DNA of 64,000 bases from Lunularia cruciata (GCA_948567375.1 OX419756.1:68302552-68366551); one strand, 5' to 3'; positions 31,851 through 44,679 are shown, counted from the stretch's first letter. Numbers and translations: made by a program. Notes: generated by a model not told the origin, from the sequence alone.

Positions 31851-31943
31851 GTACCTCACGGCCTTACTGGCTCAATAAGGAAGTAGAGAAGCGAGGGAAG
31901 GAAGAAGAATAATGCGCAATGATCCCAAAAGGCAACCTCACAA

Positions 31944-32432
31944 TTGATTGTCGTGAATGGAATCCTAGAAGGTAATCAAGTGAGAGTATTAATAGATCCG
32001 AGAGCAATAGAGAATTTCTTGTCTTGCTCTGTTGCAATAAGATTGGGAATGGATCTAGAGAGACATGGAAGTGAAGAAGTAGAGTTACCAAATGGGCAAA
32101 CAGAGAGGATTGAGTCATTACCTAGACAGGTAACCCTCTCTGTAGGAGAATATCAAGAAGCAATTGAGTGACGAGTGATACAATTAGCTCGTTATGATGC
32201 AATTTTAGGCATGCCATGGATGGAGCAATACAACCCTATGGTGGATTGGAGGAAGAAAGTAGTGAGAACCTACCAATGGTCAATCATGGGGGTTAAAGAA
32301 AAATCACACAGGCAGAAACTGCCTCTATATGTTGTAAGGACAACAACTGTCTATAAGACCAATAAATGTTTTATGGGTCTAATAAGAGAAGTCCAGAGTG
32401 CACAAATTGATGGACAATTCCTAAGAAATTGA
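31944..32432 (+). pseudogene. gypsy aspartic protease region, active-site motif altered
   Basis: The retropepsin-like segment has GNQVRVLIDPRAIENFLS, where the family has Asp-Ser/Thr-Gly-Ala. The catalytic Asp is kept but the next two residues are changed. YDAILGMPWMEQYNPMVDW follows in the same frame after a stop at 32169. A further stop at 32430 and a frame change separate it from RT. Confidence 0.8.
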
Positions 32433-33871
32433 AGGATGTGGTGGATGAGTTCCAAGATGTCTTTCCTGATGATCTACCCTCAGGATTACCACCAAAAAGG
32501 CGAGTAGATCACAAAATTGAGACACTTCCGGGGAAGACGCCTCCTTGTAAGGCCCCATATCACCTATCACCTCATGAGTTGGAGGAATGTAAGACTCAAA
32601 TTGAGGAGATGTTGCAAAAAGGGTTCATCCAACCTAGCGTATCACCATATGGGGCCCATGTCTTGTTTGTGAAGAAGAAGGATGGTACAATGCACATGTG
32701 CATTGACTATCGGGGTCTCAATCAGCAAACAATGAAGAACAAATACCCCTTACCTCGCATGGATGACCTGTTTGATCAACTCCATGGAGCGAGATACTTC
32801 ACCAAACTGGACTTGCAAAGCGGTTACAATCAAATCCAAATTGCAAAAGAGGATGTGCACAAAACTGCCTTTCAAACCAGGTATGGCCACTTTGAGTATC
32901 TTGTGATGCCTTTTGGCCTCACCAATGCACCTACCACTTTCATGAGTCTAATGAATGACATATTTTGTCCATACTTGGATAAGTCTATTATTGTCTTCTT
33001 GGATGATATCTTAGTATATAGTAGCACGATGATAGAACACAAACAACATCTACAAGAGGTCCTCCAGATTCTAAGATAGAATCAGTTGTACGCCAAAATC
33101 TCAAAGTGTGAGTTTGGCAAGTCTGAAGTAGACTACTTGGGGCATAGAGTAAGTGCAGAGGGTATTCAAGTATTGACAGATAAAATAGAGATCATTCAAA
33201 AATGGAGTGGCCCAAAAGATCAGACTCAACTTAAGAGCTTCTTGGGGTTGACAGGATTCTATCGTAGATTTTTCAAGGACTTCTCCAAGATTGCACAGTC
33301 TTTAACGACACTACTTGGCAAGGGGAAGAAGTGGACATGGGGAACTACACAAGAGTTGGCCTTTCAAGACTTGAAGGCCGCCTTACTACATGCACCAATC
33401 TTGAAGTGGTATGACCCAAACCATCCAATCAAGTTGGCTACAGATGCATCAGGCGTAGCAATAGGAGCAGTCCTACAACAAGAGTGGCATGACGGATGGC
33501 ATCTAATTGCATATTTCTCTCAAAAGTTGTTACCAACAGAGCGTAACTACCACACCACAAAACAAGAAGAGCTGGCAATCGTTCTAGCAACCAAGCATTA
33601 GAAGCACTACTTGGGCGAGAAGGCATTTGTAGTAGAGACAGACCACAAACCTCTAGTCTACCTCGAGACGCAGAAGGATCTATCTCGTTGCCAAATTTGG
33701 TGGGCAGAGTGGCGACAATGCTTCAACATGACAATCACCTACGTGGAAGGTAAGAAGCAACTTGCAGATGCATTCACCCGCATGTCAATGACCAACAACT
33801 TGGTGGTAAAGGTTAAGATTAACCCTGAATTCTGGCAAGAGATTCTCACGGCTACAAAAACTGACCCATAG
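32429..33871 (+). pseudogene. gypsy reverse transcriptase and RNase H, interrupted
   Basis: RT motifs include [43 protein letters not shown] and the catalytic FLDDILVY. The connection continues with YLGHRVSAEGI. RNase H has LATDASGVAIGAVL and ETDHKPLVYLE. All are in one frame, but TAG stops at 33077, 33599 and 33869 cut it into pieces. Confidence 0.93.
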
Positions 33872-33959
33872 ATTGTAGAAGCACAATCATCTAAAGGTGT
33901 CACCAGTACCCAAGGACTCACCTTTTGGGATGGCAGATTATGGATCCCAAATGTCCTAG

Positions 33960-34642
33960 AATTACGCACCACCATTCTAGCGGAATGTCATGATTCGGCC
34001 TTTGCAGCTCATGTCGGAGTGGACAAGACCTTGGATGTAGTCAAGCGCCATTACTATTGGCCCAAGATGAGCAACAACGTGATGGACTATGTGCGTAGCT
34101 GCCTACTTTGCCAACAGAACAAAGTTTCTAATCAAGTTCGTGCAGGGCTCCTTCAACCTCTCCCCACTCCTACCCAACGTTGGGAACAAGTGAGTATGGA
34201 TCTCGTCTGTGAATTACCCAAGACCACCTCAAGGTTTGACTCCATTGTGGTCTTTGTGGACCGGCTCAGCAAAATGATTCATGTACGCCCTACCACCAAG
34301 GAGGTGACTGCTCCACAACTAGCTCAATTATACTTAGATGCAGTCTTTGCTCACCACAGCTTGTCTAGAGTACTCATCACCGATAGAGGCACCCAATTCA
34401 CCAACTTGTTTTGGCAAACACTCTTTGGGTTCTTCAAAACCAAGTTGGCCATGTCCACAACTTACCACCCCCAAACCAATGGCCAAACAGAGCGGGCTAA
34501 TCACACAATTGAAGACATGTTACGCGACTTCACCTTAGAAGAGCAAGAGGTGGGACACCCTACTCCCGTTGGTGGGATTCGCTTACAACAATTCAGTGAA
34601 TGCATCCACCCAGGTCACTCCGTTCTTCCTCATGTATGGTGA
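33960..34642 (+). pseudogene. gypsy integrase, zinc finger and catalytic core
   Basis: The HHCC finger (ECHDSAFAAHVG with CLLCQQNK) is followed by the DD35E core: Asp in MDLVCELP, Asp in ITDRGTQF and Glu in TNGQTERANH. The frame is continuous with RT but shifts near 34530-34570, so FAYNNSVNASTQVTPF appears in another frame. Confidence 0.9.
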
Positions 34643-35270
34643 GCATCCCTTCACACCTTCTAGCTTGATGAAGATCCGTCCAGTGGCTACCAAGGTCGAT
34701 GCAGTCAACACATTTGTTTCTAGAATCCAACAAGGTGTGGAGAGCGCCAAACACAAATTACAGATTGTGCAAAATTGACAGAAGCAATATGCTGATGCAC
34801 ACCGTCAGCACATGGAGTTCAATGTTGGGGATCAAGTGTGGCTATCGACAACCAACCTCACATTAGTTGGACCTCGTCAGCTCAGACCTCATTTTATTGG
34901 GCCTTTCTTGATTCTTCATTGCATCGGCGCTGTGGCCTATCACCTTGAGCTACCACCACACATGAAGATCCATCCAGTCTTCCATGTATCCCTACTACGC
35001 AGATATGCTCCCAGATCAGGCCAAGGTCATTCCACACCAGACATTCAACCTTATCCGATACTCATTGATGGCATAAAGGAATATGAAGAAGAGCGGATTC
35101 TCCAAAAATGCATGCGTGGTACTCGCCACCCATGGGTGGACTATCTAGTACAATGGAAAGGTTACCCCCTCTATGAAGCCACCTGGGAGCCCGCTGCCAA
35201 TTTGGCACATGCACTTGTGTTGGTGCAAGCATTTGAGCAACAATTGCACAACGAGGACGTTGCGTCTTAA
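34569..35270 (+). pseudogene. gypsy integrase C-terminus and chromodomain
   Basis: In the shifted frame come PFFLMYGEHPF and the GPY/F-like module (LRPHFIGPFLILHCIGA). The chromodomain follows, with an E-R-I-L start, YLVQWKGYPLYEATWEP and a final helix. The chromodomain identifies the element as a chromovirus and would target integration to marked chromatin. A TGA at 34776 interrupts it. The frame ends with TAA at 35268-35270. Confidence 0.9.
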
Positions 35271-35280
35271 AAGGAGGGAC
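35269..35280 (+). other. polypurine tract of gypsy element
   Basis: AAAAGGAGGGAC lies directly before the right LTR and serves as the plus-strand primer position. It overlaps the end of the chromodomain frame. Confidence 0.8.
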
Positions 35281-35283
35281 GTC

Positions 35284-36024
35284 TGTAATACCAAGAGCTA
35301 ACCATATGATCTAGATGTAAAATTCGGTTTGGTAATAGCTAGAATAGTGTTGTACATGATGGTTGAAATAGATCAGATAGAAGTATCACCAAAAGAGTAC
35401 TTCTACTAATAGGGCAGAAACCAAAATAGACTTGAGAACCTTAGAACCAATAGCTAGACATATGATTTAAAGGTGAGAATTGGTTTGGTAACATCAGGAA
35501 GGATGTTACACATGATAGACTAAACAGATCAGAAAGAGGTATCACCAAAAAGGGACTTCTACTAATAGATTAGGAACCAAAATATGCCTGAAATCTTTGA
35601 AGGCAATTTTGGAGGCCTAAACGGATGAATTAGGCCTCAAAAATGTGCAGATTCCCCCCCCCCCCCCAATAAAGGAAAGGCTGGCCTTCCCTCCCCCCTG
35701 CTTTGTCTCGTCAAGAGCTTTCCAATGGTACCTTACGTGATTCTAAGATTCATACAGGAAGATTCCCTAAAAGATTCTATCTGGTCAAAGCTTGTTTGAC
35801 CAACCAGATAGGACCTAGACCAGACATGTCACCCATCCAAGTAAGTAATCCAAGGGTGGAGCTTGCTGACATGTCACCTATTTGTGTCCCTAATCCTATG
35901 GTGGAGCTTCCTTGGCATAGATCCTCTTTGTCTATATAATAAAGAGAAGGTGCTCCCTTGGAGCATCCATTGTTTGAGTGTGCAATCTGTGTTTTCTCTC
36001 TTCTCTTGTCCTTGGAGTATTACA
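35284..36024 (+). repeat. right LTR of the gypsy element
   Basis: It is the direct repeat of 29417-30156, with TGTAATAC and GTATTACA ends. It contains a C14 run at 35654-35667 that is shorter and interrupted in the left LTR. The flanking CATGA completes the target duplication. Confidence 0.95.
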
Positions 36025-36029
36025 CATGA

Positions 36030-39000
36030 TAGGATATACCAAGTTTTCAATATATCATTGTGTCTTATGGTGAATTCTCACAAACAAAATTGTTACATGC
36101 TAAATCTTATTCAAGACTCATAAACCTCAATTCCTGCCTTTTTGTTTAAAAAATTAGAATTGGCATGTTCAAAGCTAACATACATCTTGAATTCACCTTG
36201 TACTTGCATGAAGTGGTGAATATTAAAAAGTTTCAGAAATTTTTTTGACTGATGTCTATGAGATAAATAACAAACTTTGTAACTATTTTTAGTGAACTCT
36301 ATAAGGAAATGAGGTGCTAATAAATGAATGCACCGTAAATTATGTTATGGGATATTTAGTGCAAGTTGCATTCATTTATAAAAGTAAGGTGCTATATTAT
36401 GGATGTTTACGATTACCATGTTGAAATAAATGATTGTCAAAAGAAATGATGTGGCATCTTGAGAGGGTTGCAACAGTTTTTGGTGTGTAATTCTTAGAAT
36501 GTGATTTATGAAACTTTTTGACGGATCCAAAATGCCACTCTCAACTATTTGAACTCAAATTCACCATTGGTGTGCAAAAGCTTCTATAAGTAAACTAGGT
36601 GGCGGGTTTTGTAGTTTTGCAATGGTGTGGTGGTTCATTTCCATAGATTAGTGCGGCAAGGGAGACAGTGCAAGTTATGGAAAATGATCTATCTTGCCTT
36701 GTGACAACCATGAAGAATTTTACTTCAAAAGGGAAATGATTTGGCTACGGTGGTTTCCATTGAGCGGCAATGGGCAAAAGCATATTTAATCCCAAATTAA
36801 CTTATTCTACCTCAAGAACAGGTGCAATTGAGCAGCTACCAGCGATCCCCATGGCGTCCTCAAGGTAGACATGCAACTAACTTGATGAAGTTTAGGCCAT
36901 TAGTTACCAGCAACCTTGAGCCATATTATGTGTTTATAACATCTTTCAATCAAGTTCTGGTGACAACAAGTGACGAGGTGATGTCAAATCAAAGGCATAG
37001 TTATTGTGGTGAAGTTCAATACACACTTGGAGAAAATGATGATGATTGGGTTGGAATTGTGAGTGGTTTTTATCTCAAATTGGACTTCTATCCGTGACCA
37101 AAGCTCATCCAACTGATCTTTTATTAGCAGCAATTTTTCTAGCAAAGTCAAGAAACCATATCTCCATTCTTCTCCATATCTAAGTGCCTAGATGAGTATT
37201 TTGTGCTTGGGGTGAATATATTTTTGACCCCAAGTGTTGGAAGCATAGGAAACCATCAATTTATTTAACTTCATCAATTTACAAATTCAGTATCAAACAA
37301 GGTTCCGAGCCAAGATGTGCAGATTTGGGAAGTGAAGATCATGGAGATAGTCAAAGATCTTGTGCATGGGTATATTTTGTCAAGATATTGTGTTCAGCAA
37401 AACTCTCAAATTTCCTAGTTTGGCTTACTTGTCCTACGTTCAGAATCCCTAGATTTATCCTCTTGCCAAAATGGATAAGGTCATAGAATTAGTTTGTGAA
37501 AAGCTCTTGCATGTTTGACATGACGGAAATTGCTTGTTTGGAGATTTTAATCACTTAAGAATCCATTTAATGACAGTTTGAAACACTCAACTTACATCAA
37601 TAGATCTTTGTGTTTCTCTTTGACAATGGAATCTCTTATAGCTTTATCTTTGGTTCAGTTTTCTTGAACAGTTGGAAGGAAAACAAGGAAGGTTTTCTTT
37701 TGGACCTTCCTTCCACATATAGCTCTATTGAAGGCTGAGTTCCTTACCACCATAAATCTAGATGTCAAGTTATAAGGATGTTTTGAGTCCACATACTACA
37801 ACTTTAGCATTTAAAGCTTTACCTACTGCCTTCAAATTTTTGAGAATCAATTTTGATGTGGAGAAAAGGCCCCAAATCCACATCCTAGACTGATGTTGCT
37901 ATTACAACTCAATGAAAGGAAAAACTGAAATATTTTGCAATAGTACTATCCACCGTTGTCATCTTGTCTTCATCAAAAGCTATAGTTGGCACTCCATGTC
38001 TCGTGTAGCATTTGTCAAAGGTGTCTCACTTTTAATTTCTCAGCCTCATGCTAATTAAAAAATATGGACTATCTGTATGGTTTGGGCCAAGGATCTAAAT
38101 TGATCAGTTCCTCAACTTTATTGAACTTCAGCTCTCCCTTCAATTGAATTGACAAATTATTGCCAAACATTTTGCCCCAATTGAAAATGTACATGGTTAT
38201 TTTACCAAGGAAGATCCACTAAGGACCAAAACATAATAGAATCAACATGAAAACATGATAGCAATATGAGCTACTTGCACCATCAAGGAAGCAGTTACGG
38301 GTGCCATCGAGCTGCTATGTGCAAAAGCCTATTTAATCCTAAATTAACACACTATATTGGGCAGCAACCGATGCTGACAAGCATCTACGTGTGCCTTTCC
38401 CTATTACCTCAAGCGTCAATAGGTGCCAACCTACCAACCAATGCCTTCCAATGTACACCGAGGCATCACTTGACATCTTCTGGTGCACATTGGGTGTCAC
38501 TTAGTGCCTTCTTATTTTTGGAAAAAGTACTAGATTTACATTCTCAAAAAAATTGAAAAAGAATAATAGAATGAAATTTTTATTATAGAGAAACATGTTC
38601 TCATTCCATATATTTGTTAGTTCTCCATGAGTGCTATCTCTAGGCATGTTCTACTCTAATGTCCTCAATTCTTGAATCCAAAAAAATAACACCCATGATT
38701 GCTACCTCTTGGCATGCTCTACTCTCTTCACATTCTCTTCACAATGAACAAGAGAGTAAAGTAAGAGATCTTTGAGAAAAATGACTCTTGGAACAAGGAA
38801 AGTTCACACAAGGAAATTGTGGAATTTGGATTGCGCTTAAACTGAATTCACTCCACCTCTTTCCAATCTGCACACATTCTTCCCATTTTGCACCCATTTT
38901 TCCCACTCCATAGTCAATTTCTAGTTCTCATTCTTGTTCTTGTTCTTGTTCTTGTACATCTTGCAATGTTCTTGTACATCTAGAGAAGAACCATCTCCCT

Positions 39001-39284
39001 TGCTTTGATGGCAACCAAATTCACCCTAAACCAAACACTTTATTGACTCTAAATTGTAATCAATGCTTTATGATGTGCCAACAAAAAATTCCATGTCCCT
39101 CATTTCCTACAAACCACCTCTCATAGCGTTTGCTAATAATAAGGAACTTGGACAGAATTCTGTAGTTGATCCCTTTCTTCCTCCGACCTGCAGCCCATAC
39201 CAATTTAGTCAATGTTTCATAAAAATCTATATGAAAATATACAGAGCTTTGGAAAACCATTTTTGAAACACCCCATTGTTTGCA
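36030..39284. other. AT-rich intergenic DNA, no gene recognised
   Basis: Short open frames near 36822-37097 and 38266-38556 lack recognisable family motifs. A CTTGTT microsatellite lies near 38926-38955. The sequence has the look of old, decayed transposon DNA. Confidence 0.6.
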
Positions 39285-40020
39285 TACCTGATTTTAGTAT
39301 AATGGTAGTATTTATGCATTGGCTCTTCCAAGATTTCTTAGATAAGTTGATCATGTGCAGATACAACTTTCAAGCACAACCTTATGATCATGTCAAATTT
39401 TTTGTTAAAAAAGTCCTACAACTCATAGTTGACAAGGAAACATGATCAACAAGAAACATTATGCATCAAGATCCTTAAAACTCTTATGGTAAACCAGGTA
39501 AATCAAATCTATAAGTGCTAAGTATAAACCAAAGAGGATTCCATCAACATTTAAGGATTCCAAATGTGGTAGAAACTTTTTTTCTGGTAGGTGCACATTG
39601 TCCCGAACAATGCAAAGACAATCCCAATGTTGTCCCTAATCCCTAGTCCCCTACCAACCTAACCCTTGCCCCATTAAAGTGGCAGGGGTTTGAGTGGTAA
39701 AGGAAATCCCAATGTTGTCTCCAATCCCCACCTTTCATGCAAATTGTTTAGCCTTACTCATAATACTTGAATTCACCAAATACCCATTAGTCTACTCTAC
39801 CATAACACTTGAATCTAACGGCCATTGAGGATCACAAAATGCAAGAATTCTAATCTTTTATTATAAAGTAAGATTAGACTTTCAATTTCAAAGTAAATGA
39901 TGATGGATCACTCAAAACCCAATACTTCATCCCATGCAAAGGGGAAATAGATGTTGATCTTTGACCATCATGGAGTTTGGTGACCATTGGTAAGCATCAT
40001 TATTTTGGGTTTTTTACTAC
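39285..40020 (+). pseudogene. degenerate Roc-COR (ROCO) gene fragment
   Basis: The segment 39285-39475 follows 63223-63480 at the nucleotide level: both have CCTGATTT, CAACTTTCAAGCACAACCTT, TGATCATG and the (R/L)QLIVD(K/E)E end. The segment 39880-40020 follows 63495-63650 (TTTCAAAGTA, ATGATGA/GTGATGA, CAAAACCCA, CTTCATCC, GTTGATC). About 370 bp of unrelated sequence separates the two blocks. Frameshifts and stops abound. It is a decayed relative of the ROCO gene at the right edge of the window. Confidence 0.75.
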
Positions 40021-40559
40021 AATGCCAAGATCATTGGATATTATTGAATTCCACCTTTCCTACTCAATTTTAAGTGAAACCATAAAAGTCATTGTCCTCA
40101 TATAGCAATTTATCTTATTCACACAATAATTTGCTTTCCAAGATTGAATTTATGTGTTTGAAGTTTAGAGAGAGAGGCAAAGTCTTCCTTAATTAGGGAG
40201 TTCAAATGATGGAATCTTTATAATAACGGGAAATTTCCATAAAGTTTTCTGTTGGACCAATGAAGAAAAACTATTGCATAATGAAGGTTCCATAAACAAA
40301 GTTTACAAGGCATTGTGCCATTTCATCTTTTATGGAGGCTTGGCTTAGGAGGTTTATGAGAGGAATCAAACAAGCATTTCAAGTAAATAGCATTAAGTAG
40401 CAGTTATATGTATTAAGCACAATGCCACAACCCGGTGCATGTTGCAAGCACATTGTTCTCAAATTGGAAATTTGAAATTTAAATACCTCTCCAAAAAGGT
40501 GAGTTTTTGGTTGTGAAGGAGGGTGGAAAAGGGAGATTTGAGTTGAAGTGCACCATATT

Positions 40560-42100
40560 TTCAAAATAGAAACAAGGAAACAACATTTCTGCTATTGTGA
40601 TAAGCCTTTGAACATTAGTGCAAGGGTGCAAACCTCACCAAGAAAACCTCTCTTTGATATTGTGCAAACTTGAAGAAAATAATTGAAGCACTGTGCAAAA
40701 CTTGAAGAAATTCATCCATGCTCCAACCTTCAAGAAATTCCTAGTGTACATCCTTGAAAAATTTAGAATTGAGTTTAATGAACATGGAGGGCATAATGCC
40801 ACAAAACACAAATCATTTCATTCCACTCTTCTTCTCTCAATTGCCTCTTATTTTGACAAGTTTATCAAGTAGTCCCAATTCAATTCACACACTAGTAGGT
40901 CCTTCAACAATAAAGAGTATTGGATTTTAGGATCTTTTGCAAATGGTGTCATTAGGACCCTCCTCTACTCCTTCTTTGTCTATAATCAAAGCAAAATGCA
41001 ATAAAGATAGGTTAAGAATGGTCTCCTATCATTGTATTTTTGGAACATCCCAAGAATTTTAAGATCCATGGAGGCACTTGGAAAAAGCACATACAACAAA
41101 GTACAATATTCAACTACACAATATTTCTCATGACATTTGGGAAAAGGTTTGCCCATATATGAAATCTTATAAATAGACTAGGGATTGGAGGGATAAATAT
41201 ATAAGTGAAGGTCTTACAAAGAAGGAGATAAAGCAAGGGTGTACTATAATAGAGCAAAAATTGAATCACCTCTATCCTCATTATGACATAATGAATACTT
41301 TGTTTGGGAGTAGAACAAACATTTCCCTACCTTTTCTTGTAAGCATGTGGATATGGAGTGAAATAAACCTCTCTGAATGGTTGACCAAAGAGAATGAAAT
41401 GGGAGGCAAAGTTACAATTGAAGAAGATGAGGAAAATATCAAAGAAGGCACTCCTTTGGCATAGACTTTTGAGGCTCATAGTATCCCTTTAGTACTTTCC
41501 ATTCCATATAATTCATAATTTCCAGCATACAAGAAGATAGGAAGGAGTTTAGTCAAGGTTTGGAGGAGTTTTAGGAGGATGTTTCCACTACTACACAAAC
41601 TAATGAGGAAATTCCAAAAGCCAAGATGAACTTCCAATAGGAGCAAGAGAAAAATGAGAGAAGGAGAAAAAAGGTGATTTGTGTAAGAGGAGAAAATCTT
41701 GTAAAGGATATCCTTAAATTATCCCTACATTATTCTTTTTTACTCAAGACATGGTGAGCCATACTAAATTTAGGGGCAATGCTTTGGAGGCTAAGGAGAG
41801 ATGTAGAAACTATAGAGATTAACACTCAAAAGATTACCAACATAGAGAACTAAGAGTTAAATAGAAGTAGAGTAGAGGATGAGAACACAAAAGTTGAGAT
41901 TCAAGGAGAGGAATGCAAAATCAAAGCATTTTTCCCTTGCTAGCAAAGCAAAGGAATCAAGAGAATTATCACATTGCTCTCAAAAAATGATGCACATTTA
42001 GCTATGAATTGATCCAAGACCAATCTTATCCCTTATGGTTCCTATGCACATGACAGTGATTCCTTGTTGTAACATGTTAATGTGTGAGGTACACGCAATA
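40560..42100 (+). repeat. unclassified dispersed repeat, copy A
   Basis: It aligns in opposite orientation with 47200-48650. Clear shared blocks are GTGAAGGTCT(T/C)AC, AAGAAGGAGATAAA, ATTGAATCA(C/T)CT, TATCCT and GACATAAT near 41205-41300, and CATACTAAATTT and AAGGAGAG near 41760-41800. Identity is perhaps 60-70 per cent. No recognisable protein domain was seen; short frames such as 41261-41464 may be remnants. A solo LTR lies just downstream. Confidence 0.65.
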
Positions 42101-42331
42101 TACTTGATAGCATTTAAACATTTTGTAACTAATGAAAAGATATAAATAAAGCATTTAAATGCATTAAAATAAGAGAGATTGTCTATTTCACATGGGTTGG
42201 GTTAAGTTGGGTTGGGTTGGGTTTTTAGTCTAGGCATTGTTTTCAATTTGTGCTTTGCTTGCTTGGCATGGGTCTTGCTTGTCGATTGGGAGATAAAGGG
42301 TCTTGATTGGTTGGGTTTGGACCTTGCTTGG

Positions 42332-43066
42332 CGTAATACCAAGAGCTAGCCATATGATCTAGATGTGAAATTTGGTTTGATAACATCTAGAATGATGTTA
42401 TACATGATGGTCAAAATAGATTAGATAGAAGTATCACAAAAAGAGTACTTCTACTAATAGAGCAGAAACTGAAATAGACTTGAGAACCTTAGAACCAATA
42501 GCTAGACATATGATTTAAAGGTGAGAATTGGTTTGGTAACATCTGGAAGGATGTTACACATGATGGACTAAACAGATTAGAAAGAGGTATCACCAAAAGG
42601 AGACTTCTACTAATAGAGTAGGAATCAAAATATGCTTGAAATCTTTGAAGGCAATTTTGGAGGCCTAAACGGATGAATTAAGCCTAAAAAATGTGCAGAT
42701 TTCCTCCCCAATTGAACAATGATTGGTCTTCCTTCCCCCCACTTTGTCTTGTCAAGAGCTTTCCAATGGTACCTTACGTGATTCTGAGATTCCTACAGGA
42801 AGATTCCCTAAAAGATTCACTCTGGTCAAAGCTTGTTTGACCAACCAGATAGGACCTAGACCAGACATGTCATCCATCCGAGTAAGTAATCCAAGGGTGG
42901 AGCTTGCTGACATGTCAACTATCTGTGTGCCTAATCCTATGGTGGAGCTTCCTTAGAGGAGATCCTCTTTGTCTATATAATAATGAGAAGGTGCTCCTTT
43001 TGGGGCATCGAATGTTTGAGTGTGCAATCTGTGTTTTCTCTCTTCTCTTGTCCTTGGAGTATTACA
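42332..43066 (+). repeat. solo LTR of the same gypsy family
   Basis: This 735-bp sequence matches both LTRs of the element at 29417-36024, including the internal duplication, the TATATAA box and the GTATTACA end. It begins CGTAATAC, a one-base change from TGTAATAC. The flanks CTTGG and TTTGG may be a 5-bp target duplication with one transition. There is no internal region, as expected from LTR-LTR recombination. Confidence 0.92.
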
Positions 43067-43593
43067 TTTGGCCATGTGGGATATGGATAGTCTTGGTCAA
43101 CTTCATTTAGGCCTTGCTTGCCTACCACAAGGGATTGGTTTTCCATCAAAAGTGCTCGCTTCACCTTTGCAAATGCAAACAATTTTTTTTGCAAATTTTC
43201 CTCAAGTGGCTCACACCTTTATACAAGTTTTCACCTTGTCCTCACAATAACATAAACACACACCTTTACACACAATTTCACACTTTTATACAAGTTATCA
43301 CTGAGTTAAGGGTTATCAACATCAATATAGGATATAAATTCAGAATTTTTGACCACATTCACAAGTTTTGAAGTAATAATATCAATATATGGTATATAAT
43401 ATTTACAAGTTTTGACCATATTTTTCAACTTGTGAAAATTATCACAAGTTTGGGTCATATTCAGAAGGTTCAACATAAACATAAGTTTTAATATCCACAA
43501 GTTTAGGGTTTAGACATATTAACAAGTTTGAACATACAAAAGTGACAAGTTTCAATAAAAACATAAAGAAAAGTGACAATATGAGTGAAAAAT

Positions 43594-43596
<3 letters not shown>

Positions 43597-43626
<30 letters not shown>
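43597..43626. repeat. (AT)n microsatellite
   Basis: About 15 uninterrupted AT units. Confidence 0.95.
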
Positions 43627-43630
<4 letters not shown>

Positions 43631-44526
43631 GTATGTTAAAAAGAGTATGCAGAAATTTATAAGTGATCTTAACACCATATGACATATGGAAAAGTAATGA
43701 TCTAGTGTGTATCTATCTTATGGGTATCCTTTTTGAGTATGGTCATGTTCTACTATAATACGTTCTAGTGCATCATAAAGGCATCTAAAGTACGGTCAAT
43801 GTATCCACACTAGACTATATCTCCACATCCAATCTCACTCATCTTTGTACATGGGCAAATCTTGGAAGGATGTGGCCAAACTATCATTTGGATCTGTATT
43901 ATAATCCCTAAGGTGACCTATAACACCCATTGGTGTATGTATGCTCTTGGGAATATGAACTTTGGTATTATAAGTAATTCAGATATATTATCTATATGGA
44001 GTTTATTCAGCTAAGCTTGTACTTTAACCATGATTAGCTAGAGTTAGTCATAGACAAGATGGAAGTGATTCTACTTTAGAAGAAGTAGAAAAAGTGAGCA
44101 TTCTATTGTATTGACTTTGTATTATTTCTAGGTGTATGGCTTTAAGGAAAAGTTGAGAACTCCTTGGTTGTAGATTTTTCTATAGACCAAGGATGGCTAT
44201 CCCATGTGAAGGAATCCTTGACTTAATGTTTGGGTCAAGATAAGACCACCTACTCATGAGAGTATTACTATGTATATGGATATTCCTTTAGACTTTAGAA
44301 TTTATATGATTTTTGGCTAATAAATTGAATTACTCTGAAAATTTGTAACTTTGATGTGTAATTATTTCATAAGTATATAAGCTAGAGATGAGGAGGTACT
44401 CATCATCATTTCATATGTAACTATCTTTCTCTTATTGAATTTTCTAATTTTCTAATTTTCTAATAGCTTGAGTCTTGGAGGTGCCTTGGAGTTTTAGCCC
44501 TAGAGGAGTATGATGGAGTTTGGATT

Positions 44527-44679
44527 CTTTGCCTTCTTAGTCCATGGTGCACTATCTTCATAACAATTAGAGGTTTATCTTGAGTGAGAGACATGCCAGC
44601 TCTCTTTGCCTTCTTAGTCCATAGTGCACTATTTTCATAGCAATTAGAGGTTTATCTTGGATGAGAGATATGCCAGCTC
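44527..44679 (+). repeat. two tandem copies of a 76-bp unit
   Basis: Units starting TCTTTGCCTTCTTAGTCCAT at 44527 and 44603 both end with GAGA(C/T)ATGCCAGCT and differ at a few positions. Confidence 0.85.

Larger units (their letters stand above)
29417..36024 (+). mobile_element. full-length Ty3/gypsy chromovirus, inactivated
   Basis: The element has two LTRs of about 740 bp beginning TGTAATAC and ending GTATTACA, an 8-bp perfect terminal inverted repeat. It has a 5-bp target duplication CATGA (29412-29416 and 36025-36029), a primer-binding site and a polypurine tract. The domain order is gag, zinc knuckle, protease, RT, RNase H, integrase and chromodomain, as in chromoviruses. LTR divergence is roughly five per cent by eye. 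Coding is broken by at least nine in-frame stops and by frame changes near 31850-31940, 32400-32430 and 34530-34570, so it is not autonomous. Confidence 0.95.

Noticed and set aside
42190-42235. GGGTT-rich stretch resembling telomere repeats
   Set aside because: The units are irregular and do not match the plant telomere unit TTTAGGG; it is a simple repeat.
43260-43560. Recurring ACAAGTTT motifs taken for a satellite array
   Set aside because: Spacing is irregular and the intervening DNA does not align between occurrences.
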